NCBI RefSeq assembly: GCF_954871325.1 | Contig: NC_088775.1 | Span: 28,187,561-28,251,560 of the forward strand | Direction: 5' to 3' | Length of the DNA stretch: 64,000 nucleotides | Source: Gordionus sp. m RMFG-2023 | Taxonomy: Eukaryota > Nematomorpha > Gordioida > Chordodea > Parachordodidae | Part shown: positions 1 to 12,700 of the stretch, piece after piece | How the letters are laid out: each line of letters begins with the position of its first letter | Position numbering within the stretch: position 1 is the first letter of the stretch | The notes under the pieces: generated by a model | Told to the model about the DNA's origin: nothing | Database searches by the model: none | The model's input: the letters and a program-made list of their open reading frames with translations, nothing else | Program-made: the position numbers and the translations under genes

Positions 1-3000
1 CTGATATTTATAAATCAAAATTAACCAATAAAAACATTTAAAGCAGTTAATATGTTAAATAATTCAAACACTTGGTATTTTTTTAGAGATTCGATTAAGG
101 TTCGGGTAATTTTTTTTTTAATCACTTTCACATTCGGTTAGGATTTGGTAAATAATAAAGGTTTATACAATGACATTAATACTAACCTAGAGTGATGTTT
201 CATCTATTAAACCTTGTTCGTTAATAAATGTAAAAAAAAGCGTGACGAGTGAGAAAATGTGACAGCGAGGATCTTGCCGAATCATTAGATCGGACAATTC
301 TAATTTAAGATAAAAATAGGTAAATATATATAAACTGTAGATTAGGTATAGATTTTTATGGGTTTTCACAACATATTGTGCTCTGAGAAATCTAAAATAT
401 CCGACAGATCTGAGTTATGGACTAGAGTTAACAAAAATTAAAATAATTTGAAAAAGTTTTTATTAGTTTAGCTATATAATTATTCCCACTTTATTTGACG
501 TCCGAATAAAAAATTAAATCTTTTTTTACAGAATTTATAACATTATCATGGTAAAAGTGCATAGTTTCTGATCAATAAAGAAGAACAGCTTTTTATTCGA
601 TTTGCATTCATTTCTCATCTGGTTAGAAAAAAAATGCCAATACTCAAGTCCAATTTTAAAGACCACTCCATAAAAATAATTTAAGAGTTTATGAGAAGAT
701 TTAAAAATGATAAAAACAAAATTAATAAAATTCTAAAAGTACAATAAATTATTTTATACTTGACATTAGAGGTGGGCTCGGGCCTAAATTTTAATTCAAG
801 ACCTGCCCACTCCCGTTACACTAAAAAAGGGTTGCTCATTACCGAAAGTCAAAGTTTTATCATCCTGTTACGGCCAAAAAATTGCGGACTATTTTTAAGA
901 ATAATTTACAAAATTTTAATTAAAATATGAAAAATTCAAATATTTTTTTATTTTAGTTGCGTTCGTCTTACATCTAGTAAATTATCACCAACCATAGAAA
1001 AATTATTCACTGAAAACCAAAAAACTAGCTGGGGCTAACAAAATAACTGGTTAATTTTTTTTAAAAAAAAAGTAGGATACTTTAATATAATAAAGAAATA
1101 AGCTTTTCCTAAAAATAAAAATTTCGAAAATTTATAATAATTTATTCTTTTTTTTGATAAATGTGAAAATTCTTGAATTTCAAAAAAAGAAAAAAAATCT
1201 CTTCTAAATATAGTCTCCTAAAGTTTCTAAGATAAAATATGTAAGGAAAGAGGTTAGGTTATAGAAAATATTACATTTAAAATTTTCCGTGATTCATGCA
1301 AAATTCTAAAATACCCGGAAGATTTTTTTGGAAAATGCCCGTTACAAAAATTTATTCACACTTACGGCATGACGCACCGTGGCACAATAAACCACAAAGA
1401 TTTTACCGCAGACGCCTACCTCAACCTACATATGTCTAACTATTGAGTGCTGAAATTTTTCCCCTTATTTTTTTTAAAAAGATTATGCTTCGTACCTAAA
1501 TTACCCAATGTGGGGAACTCCTGAAAATAATATATGGATTATAGGTAATTTTGTTTCATTTTCTTGTTTTCTGATGACGAAAGAAAAGTTTTATGTGTAT
1601 TTGATTTCGCAAAAATGCTCATATAGATTTAATCCCATATCAATGAAAGCCTTTTCAAGAGATATGATTAAATTCATGGAACCTTTTGCAAATTGTTGGG
1701 TTTAAACCTAAGAACTCAAGGGAATGTTGTATATTATCTATATTGACTTTATTTATGATATTCTTTATCTCACTGTTGACATTTGAATTTAGAAAGAAGT
1801 CGACTTTTTAATCATGGTTAGGACTTTTCTCTCAGACCTTTATATGGTTGCGCTAAAAATAGTCTTCTCTATATATATGCTTTTGAACTATTAATTCTAG
1901 TTTCACAAAACTTTGTTTTAAATAGATTTTTAATCCAGTGAAATAAAAGGGTAATAAGTTATAATCTAATATTTTAATAATCATAAGATTTATCATATTT
2001 CAAAGGTTTTTATATGTATGGGGGTGGAAGGAAAGGGGGTGGGGGAGGGGGGGGGTGGGTTGTTGAATATTATATTTAGTCTATATTAGTCCAATATTAA
2101 TATTATAAGACTAAGACTAAAAATGCCAATTTAATATGAATTAAGTAAAGTTCAAAATATGAAATTTTTCAATTTGACTTAAATAATAGGTAATTTTACT
2201 AGGATATTTTATGGGGTAGTCGATGCTATATTTTCAAAACTATCACAGACATAGTATTCGTATCGGAATTTAGAAAACACCATGAGATATCTTAAACTTT
2301 TAAATATATTTATAGTTAGAGGTTGATAAAAAATATTAATATTTATTAAATTTTAAAATATTCATATAAAAATGATCAATTATGACATTATTTTTTAAAG
2401 AAATATATGTGTTGTACTGTGATTCGGAATCTCTCATTCTTATAGAATATAGACTATTTTACTATTCAAAAAAATTTGATTTGATCCGAATATATTCTAT
2501 TTTCCTTGAACTTTTAATTATTCTTAATTTATATTTATTTTTATATAAGATTTTTGTAAATTAAAAAAATATAAGCAATGATTTGTCGCAAAAAATTGTC
2601 TGAATTTTATAGGGTAGGTACTCTACATGTGCTAGAATGCATTTCCGGTAATATAAAATATTTCAAATTTAAAAATTACCTTCATTAAATGATTTAAAAG
2701 AAGAGATTCCAATACCCATAAATTACATATCCCACTACGTCAAATAAAAATGCATAAAATTTAAATATCTTACTTTTCCTTAATTTAACTCTATCATCCA
2801 TAATTGATTTCATTTTATTCTATACTTATTAATTCTTTATTATTTTATATAAATATAACAAGATTATAATATATTGAATATAATTTAATTCCCAATTAGC
2901 CCAGGCCAATATTATTAGTATCAGCCATATCCACTAAAAATATTAGATAAGATGTATGTATGGAACTTACCTAAAAACGAAAAATGTATTTTAATTTTAA

Positions 3001-4489
3001 CATAATTTCATTTTATCAATTATTTAATGGGCATTATCGCAAATAGTGAAGCACTTCAAAAACACATTTTATTGAAAAAAAAATAGTTGAGATATTTTAA
3101 AAAAATAATCCAAAATTATTCATATTATAGAATGCTTATGGAACTAAATTTCAAGTTCTAAACATTAATAGTTTCATAGCAACTCTCTCGTCTTCCCTTA
3201 ATTTGGATCTAGTTGTGTCAATGTTGCTTAGATTATAATATGTTCACTATCTGATTAACTGATTAACCTCATAGTTTTAGCTTGTGCTAAAATTTACAAA
3301 TTTATTAAAGATGTTTTGAAATTCACTAATATTTTTTCAACGTTTTTAAAATCTTAAAAATCACTTAGCTTCACCCTATGCTTCATATTTGAATTTTCCT
3401 GCTGAAATACATATTGATATCAATCTTTTTAAGAAAAAGCCACTTAATTAGCAAATGGTAATAATTGTTAAATCAAGGGGCTAAAAGAATTTTTATCTCT
3501 AGGACAGTTTAAAATCACGAAAGAGTTAATTAGTTTGTAAGATCTAAAGTAGTTAGTCAAAGTAAAAATTCAACGGAAAGTTTAACTGCCAAATTAAAAT
3601 TCTTAATAAAAATGTGAATGGCAAAGTCATATTAAAGATCTGATATGAAGAATTTTAAAGAGCCTATTATTTTTAAAATGGAGTAATAAGGAAATATTTT
3701 AAAGAATAGAGGCTTGGTGTTAAAGAGAAGAGTATTTATAAACACTTTAGAATGTGGGGAGGGCACGAGGTTGCCAATGGGGAATCCTAAATATATTTTT
3801 TGGTGGACCTTAGAGGACATCTACTATTTTAGCTTGATGAGAATAAAGAAGGACTCAGCAAGGAAGTTAAGATTTATATTAAGAAGGTTATCTATTTTAT
3901 TTATGATTTTTAATATCTAAGCAGTAAACAGGACCAAGAGGTGTTCACCTTGTTAAATTCCTTATTATAATTTGGCTAGATATAATGTCCATAAAAATTA
4001 AATGACTAAAATAAATCATTTTCGAGAAGCTTTTCTGTCTTAATTAGAATATATCATTCTTAAGGGAAGCTAAAAAATTATTATTTTACTAATAAATATT
4101 AAGAGGTTATTTATATATTTTTGTAAAATTTGACTTTTGTGCTGATGGGAAACGTATATAGGAAATGTTAGGCGATCTGCGATTGGTATGCCAAAGATGT
4201 AAAAGAGTTTGTGATAAATGGCGTGTATATAAAATTTATCTTGTAAATCTAAAGAGTGAGAAAATGTTAAAAAACTGTTAAAAGTATAGTTTATAAAACT
4301 GGAAAGATTTTTTGTTATACCTCTTGTGTGGAAATGCCCATGAATTTCAAGTTGCCTTTCAAAATGAATAATAAGAAATGGATAATTTAATAATCAAAAA
4401 TCGATAATTGGTTATTTTATATAACTGTAAAATTTCCAATATTATAAGTTTTCTAACTCAAATTTTTATTTTATTTCTATCAATTATAG
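1..4489. other. AT-rich stretch, no gene recognised
   Basis: No exon with convincing codon content, splice sites or a known domain was found on either strand. The few open frames are 60-70 codons long and look like chance in AT-rich DNA. The only clear compositional feature is a G-rich tract near 2029-2061. Confidence 0.5.
2029..2061 (+). repeat. G-rich tract (possible transposon-end relic)
   Basis: Several runs of 4-9 G in about 33 bases, in DNA that is otherwise nearly all A and T. Elsewhere in the window such G or C runs sit just inside the ends of hAT elements (6295, 57893, 61435), so this may be the remnant of such an end. No inverted partner or target duplication was found here. Confidence 0.4.
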
Positions 4490-4670
4490 ATCGGAGAAAT
4501 CATAAAAGAAACTAGTGTGGTTAATTATGAAAAAATATTGGGAAATCTTGTTTTGACACAATTGCAAAATAAAACTTACGAATTATCAATGTATGAAATA
4601 TGGGAGCTAGAGATCATACCGTATTACATAGTAGATTATAAATACAATTGTACTACACCAAAAATTGAAG
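4490..4670 (+). CDS. Candidate internal exon, unknown protein
   Basis: An open stretch runs from an acceptor (tatag before 4490) to a donor (GAAG|GTTTATATT at 4670). It encodes 60 residues in a balanced composition unlike the surrounding AT noise, including KILGNLVLTQLQNKTYELSM and a single Cys near the end. It enters in phase 0 and leaves in phase 1, which suits splicing to the phase-1 exons of the mucin-like gene at 9555-16421 on the same strand. The 5-kb gap is partly filled by a later hAT insertion (6280-7939). No domain is recognised. It may be part of that gene's N-terminal region, a separate gene or chance. Confidence 0.35.
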
Positions 4671-4889
4671 GTTTATATTATAAATTCGTAAATATTTTTT
4701 GTAATTTTGTTTCTTAACTATGGGCATTTCAAAAATTGTCAAAAAATGATTCTAAAAATATGTCGATTTTGAGAAATATAAAATTGAAACTTGATTTAAA
4801 CTATATTTCTATATCTTTTAGCACCGATACCAATTATTAAGTTCTAAAATTATAATATGGAAATTTATTGGTGTAAGTTTCTCATCCAA

Positions 4890-5640
4890 GAAAAGGAATA
4901 ATCCCAATCAAAGGAAAAGTGTAAATTATAAAAGGTAAAAGGTAAAAGTCTAATCAAAAAATAAAAGTGTCAATCAAAAAAGGAAAAGATCAAATCAAAA
5001 GGAAAAGATCAAATCAAAAGGAAAATATCAATCTAAAATGATAAGTTACGAAGGTTAATCCAATCAAGAAAAAATGTATAAGGAAAAGTAACAAAGATTT
5101 AGGGAAAAGTCCGATCAAAAAAGGAAAAGGGTCAATCAAAAGAGGAAAAGTTTTAATCAAAAAAGGGAATCTGATCAAAAAAGGAAAAGTCAATCATGAA
5201 AAGAAAATTTTTAAGAGAAAAGGAAAAGTCTAAATCAAAAAACAAAAATTCTCATTGAGAAAAGGAAAAGGAAAATCGTTATTATTTTTAAATATATAAA
5301 CAAAAATTATAGTTTATGTCATTTTTTATCCCTAATATATGATTTTTCTTAAATTTTTTGGTTATTTTTAATCTTTATTTTTCTAATCTTTTCTCAAATT
5401 TCTTTATTATTCTTTCTTTTCATTTTTGAGCATACTTTTTTTGTCATGTTAAAAATAATTTCTTTATTTCCCCTGTCAATTTTCTTCATTTCTCTATTTT
5501 TATATCATTTATAACCATTCTTTTATCTCTTTTTTATCCTACCTAATTTTTTATCATTTTCTTTTTCCATATATTTTATTTTTTAAATTTCACATAATTT
5601 TTATTCCTCTTTGGCGATCAAATCTTTTTATTAAAATTTT
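4890..5640. repeat. AAAGGAAAAG minisatellite element, copy 1
   Basis: Between 4890 and 5275 a motif of about 20 bases, close to ATCAAAAAAGGAAAAGTCCA, recurs imperfectly more than a dozen times. It is followed by a pyrimidine-rich flank with Ctttattattctttc-like runs to about 5640. The same arrangement recurs at 16650-17130 and 23165-23520 and, reversed, at 8760-9370. This suggests a dispersed repeat family with an internal minisatellite, not independent simple repeats. No terminal repeats or target duplication could be fixed. Confidence 0.6.
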
Positions 5641-5651
5641 TCTATATCAAA

Positions 5652-5972
5652 TTATTTAATATCAATTGCAATATATAGTAAGAAACAAAAAATTATATAA
5701 TCAATAAAAATATTTCCTCTTATACATTTTAGAATATAGGTTTCCATATTTCTAAAATAATTCGCTGCATTTTCCTCAGTTAGTCTTCTTTTTCCATGTT
5801 TCATAAAGAGAATTAATTCCACCTCATTAGGATTTTGAATTCTGACAAAATCCTTCAATTGGAAAAACATTTTTAATGGGATTAGGCTTATGGTGGTAAA
5901 TATTTCATTGTAAGCTTTTTCCTTTCTATCGATTCTATTAGAGCCAAGAATCTCGAATCTGAATATTAACAT
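5652..5972 (-). CDS. Hypothetical 106-residue ORF
   Basis: An open frame of 106 codons with an ATG on the minus strand, longer than most chance frames in this AT-rich region. It has mixed composition (for example VRIQNPNEVELILFMKHG and LTEENAANYFRNMETYILKC) and a hydrophobic C-terminus. No family is recognised. It sits between a minisatellite repeat and the hAT element starting at 6280 and could be a decayed fragment of a mobile element. No splice partners were identified. Confidence 0.25.
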   Translation of the reverse strand: MLIFRFEILGSNRIDRKEKAYNEIFTTISLIPLKMFFQLKDFVRIQNPNEVELILFMKHGKRRLTEENAANYFRNMETYILKCIRGNIFIDYIIFCFLLYIAIDIK

Positions 5973-6279
5973 TGCAACAATGATAGTAAAATTTATTGTC
6001 TTTCACTTAGACATTTTTAATAGCCTTTTCATTTGATATTGAAAAACCGCTCCCTTCAATATAAATAAATTATTCTTTCATACAGGCTATACATTCACAA
6101 ACCAATTCCCGTATTTTTTATAAATCTCTCTATATGATTTGGTATTTTCTCTAACTGAAAACTATACCTAAATCGAGAGAGTAACTATTTTTTAATTTTT
6201 CTACATCATACACTCATTTCATATGAAATTTATAAGGATAAGGTATAATCAAAATTTACAACTTAATATATATTCTTCT

Positions 6280-7939
6280 CAGGCGCGTAACCAATGGGGG
6301 GGAGGGGGGGGTGGGATTGTCTCAAATTTGACTGTTTTCATAAATATCATTTTAAGCTAATAAATATTTTACCCCCCCCCCCCCATATCAATTTTCCAAT
6401 ATATTATTCAAAAATAATAATAATGGAAAAATATTTAGTCAGAGATTGAAATCAAAAGATAATTTATTTTATTATTATATATATTTATTTTATTAAATTC
6501 AAAATTATTAGTGAGTTAGAATTAATAAGTATTTTTAATAATATTTTAATTATTAATAAATATCTATAATTTCATTTTTACTTCCATTTTGTAGAACAGA
6601 AGAAATAGAAATACAAAAGTTAAATAAGGCTTAGCATGAAAAAAAGTAATGTGTCGTCAGAAGCGATATCATTATTGAATTCAATTGATCAATCAGAGTT
6701 TATCATTGCTGCTAGTTGCATCAATAAATTATTTTTAGCTCACTACTTTGTAGAAATTTACAAAAACCAAATTTAGATTTGGTTCAGGTTATTGATTTGG
6801 CGGAAAATATATATGAACAGGTAGATACAATAAGAATGAATGTAGATAATTATTTTCATAATATTTATCTAGACGTTGAATCGAAGGCTAAATTTTATGA
6901 TATAACACTAATTAAACCTCGTCTAGCACCTAGGCCATTATTGAGATGTAAAATAAATATTGGCTCAACTGAAAAATAATATAAAATATCCATTTTCATC
7001 CTATTCTTAGATACTTTTTTATCGCAAATAAAAGTACGGTTTTTAGATAAAAAACGAGTCTTTAGCAATCTTCAAGTTTTATTACCCAAAGATCCTTCTT
7101 CGTTTTCTAATGCCACTATTGGTAAAATTAAATATTTAGCAAAATTTTATTATGAGATTGATACTGAATAAATTTAATCAGTGAATTCGAATTGTGGTAT
7201 AAATATTTACTACGATTAGCTATTTTTCCTGAGCATGCTATTGATGTGCTCAATCGGTGTAAAGAAACCTTGGCTCAATTTCCTAATATTTTGAAGTTGT
7301 TTTATATTTTTGCATGGTTGCCGAATGAAAGGACTTTTTCCAACTTGAGAAGGTTAAAAACATATTTACGAAGTACTGAATCTCGGCTAAATGGTTTAGC
7401 TCTGTTAAATATCCACAGTGGTTTGGTTCCAACTACAAACGAAATTCTTGAGGAATTGGCAACATTCCCACGAAAATTAAAAATCACATTATAATTATAG
7501 AAAATATTTTGTATAATATTGTATTTGATAAGAAGTTAAAAAAAAAACTTGTTAATTTAATTATTTTCTAGTCAATATTTTATACACACTACTATTAGTA
7601 TTTTCAATAAAAAAATTATATTCTACTTATATTGTATGAGAATTTAAGCTGAGGCTAGTTTTTAAAGCAAATTTTATAAAAAAAATGACATCACACTTTA
7701 TTTGAACTTTACATTTAAAAAAACTTTATTATATATAATAATATACCTAACTTGAAATAATAAAAAATAGGCTTGTAATATCCATAAGCAAGAATTAGTA
7801 AATAATAGTTAAAAATATAAATATAATTATTATTAAATTATAAATAATCTAATAGAATAGCTAAAACATAAGACCCGGCCCGCCCCCAAACCCAAAAAAA
7901 ATTTTCCTCCCCTATAAGAAAATCCTGGATACCCCAGTG
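6280..7939 (+). mobile_element. hAT element U, internally deleted, 8-bp TSD
   Basis: The 1660-bp element is bounded by the perfect 8-bp duplication ATTCTTCT (6272-6279 and 7940-7947). Its ends are imperfect inverted repeats: CAGGCGCGTAACCA at the left and, on the other strand at the right, CACTGGGGTATCCA (9 of 14 match). Long G and C runs lie just inside both ends. Inside is a truncated hAT transposase (6636-7494, plus strand). Eight-base duplications and CA..TG ends are hAT hallmarks. The 5' third of the transposase and any intact reading frame are gone, so the copy cannot move by itself. Related end sequences recur near 14668 and 21205. Confidence 0.9.
6636..7494 (+). pseudogene. hAT transposase remnant (C-terminal half)
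   Basis: Three stretches in different frames match one hAT transposase. They are SSEAISLLNSIDQSEFIIA (from 6636), a segment from 6779 with VIDLAENIYEQVD and KFYDITLIKPRLAPRP, and a C-terminal part (7192-7494) with NERTFSNLRRLKTYLRST and RLNGLALLNIH. The last is the hAT dimerisation signature (ERxFSxLxRxKTxxRxTM). The zinc finger and the first part of the catalytic domain are missing. Frames shift near 6760 and around 7010-7190 and a stop interrupts near 7170. It resembles the P52rIPK/THAP0-type or ZMYM-type hAT branch. It lies wholly inside element U and is not functional. Confidence 0.85.
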
Positions 7940-7947
7940 ATTCTTCT

Positions 7948-9554
7948 TATTCTTGATTTAGTTTCATGCATGCTAGTCAGGTATCTTTGGGTAAACTATA
8001 TTTTATATATTGATCAGTTTTATAGGTTACCTTATGAGCACGATGTTATAATTTTGATACTATCCTTTTTAATGCATCAATTATTAAAGCTTTTGTAGCA
8101 TCATCAATCTATTTTTTGCATGTTATTATACTAGCATATCTTTAATAATATATTTTTTAAAGCAAAAAATAATAATATTTTTAAGACAGTCATTAAATGG
8201 ATTGAATGACAGACGAGACTAATATTAAATGATAACATTTACCACTTTACGTTTAATTATTCATAGATAGTGCTTTAAATGATTCTAAAAAAATCGAACT
8301 CCCACACGTTCAAGTTCATTTTCAAAAATGAACAGGGTTGCCAGGTCTCCCCCCATCGTAGGTAGACTCCCGCAATTTTTTAGTTTAGGCGCAGATATCT
8401 CACTCCCGCAAAACTAATGTTTCATTAAATTATCACAATACTGTATATAAAATATATTTATTTTCTATGATTATTTATATAATATATGACTTCAACAATA
8501 AATATTTCTTAATTTTACCAATTTATTTATTGTTCGATAAATTTATTATATTTTATGGCTTTACCAACACTGTGTTCATACCGATTGTTACCAATACCCA
8601 AGGCATGTTTGGAAGTGATGCCCTCAATTTCATTAAAATTATAGGAAAAAAATAAGACAGATCTCAGGGGACCCCAATGAAGGATTTTACTTTCGTCGGC
8701 AGATTTCCCTGGAAATCTGCAGATCTAATTTTTTAATAATTCACTATTCTCTAGAATGATTTGTACACTTTTTTTAATATTTTTTTTCTCAGTTGTTTTT
8801 TATAGGTATATATTTTTTTTAATTTATTTTTAATATATGCTTATTTGTTTTTTTTAATATATATTTTTTTAATTATTTAGTGTATATCTCCTATTTTTAA
8901 ATAAATAAAATGATTTGAAAAAAAGAGAAAAATATTAATAAATAATATTGATTGACAAAGAGAAATAAAAATTAAGTGACATCTAAAATAATAATAATAT
9001 AAGGTAAAAATTCATTATGTAGGATAAAAAAAGAATAAAGAATTGAAGAATGACAGGAAAAATAAAGATATTGTTTTTTAAAAAAGTGAATGATTAAAAT
9101 TTAGAAGAAAGAAAAAATTAAGAAAACATTAGAAAAATAAGGATTTATAAAGAATTATTGAGAGATCGCAAAATTTTTGAAATAATAACCAAAAATTTAA
9201 GAACAGACGGTCATATATCACCGTTATAAAAATGACAAAATAAATATAATTTTATAACTATTTACCTTTTTTAATCTGAATATTCTTTTTTTGACGCTTT
9301 TCTTTTTTTGTTTGACAATTTTCCTTTTTTGATCGAGTATTTTTTTTAATAGCACTTTATTTAATTGGGACTTTTCAATTCTGAATGGAGAACCCTGTTA
9401 TGTCAAAAAATAAAAAAGGGAAGAAATAAAACTAAAAACAATTATTTAAATTCATCTTATTTTTTATAAATTATTTTATTTCTATTAAATAATCCTTATA
9501 AAAATTGAGCAACAACCAAATCCACTTTTCCCAATCAAAAGACCAATGTAACAG
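7948..9554. other. Intergenic, repeat-derived
   Basis: No gene seen. At 8333 a CAGGGTTGCCAGG start with a C-run resembles a hAT end, and GAGAACCCTG near 9393 could be its partner, but the flanking bases do not form a duplication. From about 8760 to 9370 there is a reversed copy of the minisatellite-type repeat found at 4890 and 16650 (TTTTCCTTTTTTGATCGA units near 9300). Confidence 0.5.
8760..9370. repeat. Minisatellite element, reversed copy
   Basis: The purine-rich flank comes first, then short units of the complement of ATCAAAAAAGGAAAAG near 9290-9345. This is the reverse orientation of the copies at 4890, 16650 and 23165, with far fewer minisatellite units. The edges are approximate. Confidence 0.45.
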
Positions 9555-9608
9555 AGTATATGAGCAGCTTTACAAAGACATTGGAAACAAGTGGCACTCC
9601 TTATATGA
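9555..9608 (+). CDS. Candidate small Ser/Thr-rich exon
   Basis: Flanked by an acceptor (gtaacag) and a donor (ATGA|GTACAAATT). The 54 bases read SerThr-rich residues (YMSSFTKTLETSGTPYM) in phase 1-1, exactly the phase of the big exon that starts at 9758. The composition matches that exon. An AT-rich intron of 149 bases would separate them. It is short, so it could be chance, but phase, strand and composition all agree. Confidence 0.4.
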
Positions 9609-9757
9609 GTACAAATTACCAATTATTCTTTTTCTTTATCAAAGTCAGTTATAATATAAATTCTTTACTTCACTCATTTAATAAATTTCTAGATTAATTA
9701 ATTAATTTGTAGTATATACAAATTAATGTTTTACAAATCAATTATAAATATTTTCAG

Positions 9758-12700
9758 CTAGATATTCATCCTTAAATCTAACATCTGGGACTACGAACTT
9801 CACACCCTTGGTTAAGTCTACATCTCAAACAACTTCAAATGCTTCCTTTACAACGATCGAAGGTAATGAGAAAACTGGATCGATGGTCGAAATGACATTG
9901 ACACCAAAAGGAGCAAAAAAAATTTCGTCTACATATTCCACGCCTTTTAGTGGTTTTAGTACAAATGCGACTCGTAAATTGAAAGTCAGTAGATCTACCT
10001 CAAGCAAATATATAACACTAACTCAAGAAACATCATCCAATTCTTTACTTAGGAAATCGATATCATCTTCAATTACGCCTTCATCAATTGTATCATCTAC
10101 AATCGAAACCACTGCAATTGGGAATGGGACATTAAAGATATCTTCGCTACCGATTTCGACTACTGGTGCTTCTGAGAAAAGTAGTGTCTTGTCTTATGAA
10201 ATGTCAACATCTTCTGCAGTCTTTCTAAAAAATACAAGTAAAACTAATTCTATGGTAGAAACTAATCAAACTAATACCCCTATGTATACTTTATCAAATG
10301 CCACAGTACGAATGAAAGTATATTCATATACCACACCCACTTTGACATTTTCTACAAGCAATATTAGCATATCTATGCATGAAAATAATACATCATACAC
10401 ACCCACTCTGACATTTTCTACAGGCAATATTAGCAAATATATACAGGAAAATAACGGATCAATCACGCCCACTTTGTTATTTTCTACAATCAATGGCAGC
10501 CAAAGTAATGGTATATCCCCCAAAGCTACCACTGCCAACCTTTATACAAATTTAAATGTATCGCTAAAAGTGAACACAAAAAAAACATCAAGTATTTCTG
10601 GCCTAACGACTTTTACTAGCAATATTACTCAAATATTTTCAGAGGAAGTCTCTGTAAAGGAAAGTAAAGCAACTGGTGTGAGCAAAACTTCCCAAAATTT
10701 TAGCGAAAATGCAAGCTTAGTGACAGCTTCTACATCTAAAACATTAAGCATGTCCTCTGAAACCACTTCGACAACTCCTATGGTATTCACTCATAATGGG
10801 GAAAATATTACTTTGGTGTCTAATGAGACATTTGCCCCAACTGAAAGTAACGCAACAATCAGTGGCGCCGAATCTTCTGTTTCATACACTACCAATAATA
10901 TGACAACGGTTACCTCTTTATTATACAATAGTAATGCTTCAGAAAATATACTAAAAAAATACACGACTACTATTAAATTATCAATTAACAATGCCTCATA
11001 TAGTAATATTGTCAAAAGTAGGGCAACTATATCAATCAAAAGATTAAATATTTCATCAAAAACAAGTATGGAAACAGGTGAAACAACACGGGGCACATTA
11101 AAAGAGAGAAAATCAACTAAGAACATAAATAAGAGCATATCTTTAACTACTCCCTTAAACACACATACAGGCAAAGTCTCTAAGGAAAACATTAACATTT
11201 CATTAGAAACAAGTACTGAAGCTAGCGCAGGATATTCCACATTAAATGAGAGCTTAAAATCAACAGTGAACATTAATAATAACATATCTTTAACTACAAC
11301 CTTAAACACAAATACATTCAAAGTCTCTGAAAAAAACATTAACATTTCATTAGAAACAAGTATTGAAACTGGCGAAACAAGATATTCCACACTATATGAG
11401 AGTTTAAGATCATCAACGAACATTAATAATAACACATCTTTAACTACTACCTTAAGAACAAATACAGAAAAAGTCTCTGAGAAGAAAAATAATATTTCAT
11501 CTGAAACAACTACTAAAACTGGTGAAACAAGTCAGGCCACATTAAAAGAGAGCTTAAAATCAACAACGAACATAAATATGAACATATCTTTAACTACTCC
11601 CTTAAACACATATACAGGCAAAGTCTCTAAGGAAAACATTACATTAGAAACAAGTACTGAAGCTAGCGTAGGGTATTCCACATTATATGAGAGCTTAAAA
11701 TCATCAGTGAACATTAATAATAACATATCTTTAACTACTACCTTAAGCAAAAATACAGAAGAAGTCTCTGTAAGGAAAATTAATTCATTAGAAACAACTA
11801 CTGGAGCAAGTCTGGTTACATTAAAAGAGAGCTTAAAATCAACAACGAACATAAATAAGAATATATCTTTAACAACTCCCTTGAGCACAAATACAGGCAA
11901 AGTCTCTAAAAAAAATATTAATATTTCATTAAAAACAAGTACTGAAACTGGCAAAATAAAATATTCCACATTATATGAGAGCTTAAAATCATCATCGAAC
12001 ATTATAAATAACATATCTTTAACTACTACCTTAAGCACAAATACAGGAAAAATCACTAAAAAGAACTTTAACATTTCATTAGGAACAAGTACTGAAACTG
12101 GCCTTATTAGACATTCCACATTAAATGAGAGCTTAAAATCATCAATGAACATTAATAATAACATATCTTTAACCACACTCTTAACCACAAATACAGGCAT
12201 AGTCTCTAAAAAAAACATAAACATATCATTTGAAACAAATACTAAAACTGGCGAAACAAGACATGCCACTTTAAATGAGAGCATAAAATCATCAACAAAT
12301 ATTTATAATAACATATCTTTAACTACTCCCTTAAGCACAAATACAGAAAAAGTAACTGTAAGGAAAAATAATATTTCATTTGAAACAACTACTGAAATTG
12401 GTGAAACAAGTGGGGCCACGTTAAAAGAAAGCTTAAATTCAACAACGAACATAAATAAGAACATATCTTTAACTTCACCCTTAAATACAAATACAGGCAA
12501 AGTCTCTAAAAAAAACATTAATATTTCATTAGAAACAAGTATTGAAACTGGCAATATATCTTTAACTACTACCTTAAGCACAAATACAGAAAAAGTCTCT
12601 GTAAAGAAAATTAATGTTTCCTTAGAAACAACTACTGAAACAAGTCGGGCCACATTAAAAGAGAGCTTAAAATCAACAACTAACATAAATTATAACATAA

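Noticed and set aside
8333-9394. hAT element from CAGGGTTGCC to GAGAACCCTG
   Set aside because: The ends are only partly inverted and the flanking bases do not form a duplication.
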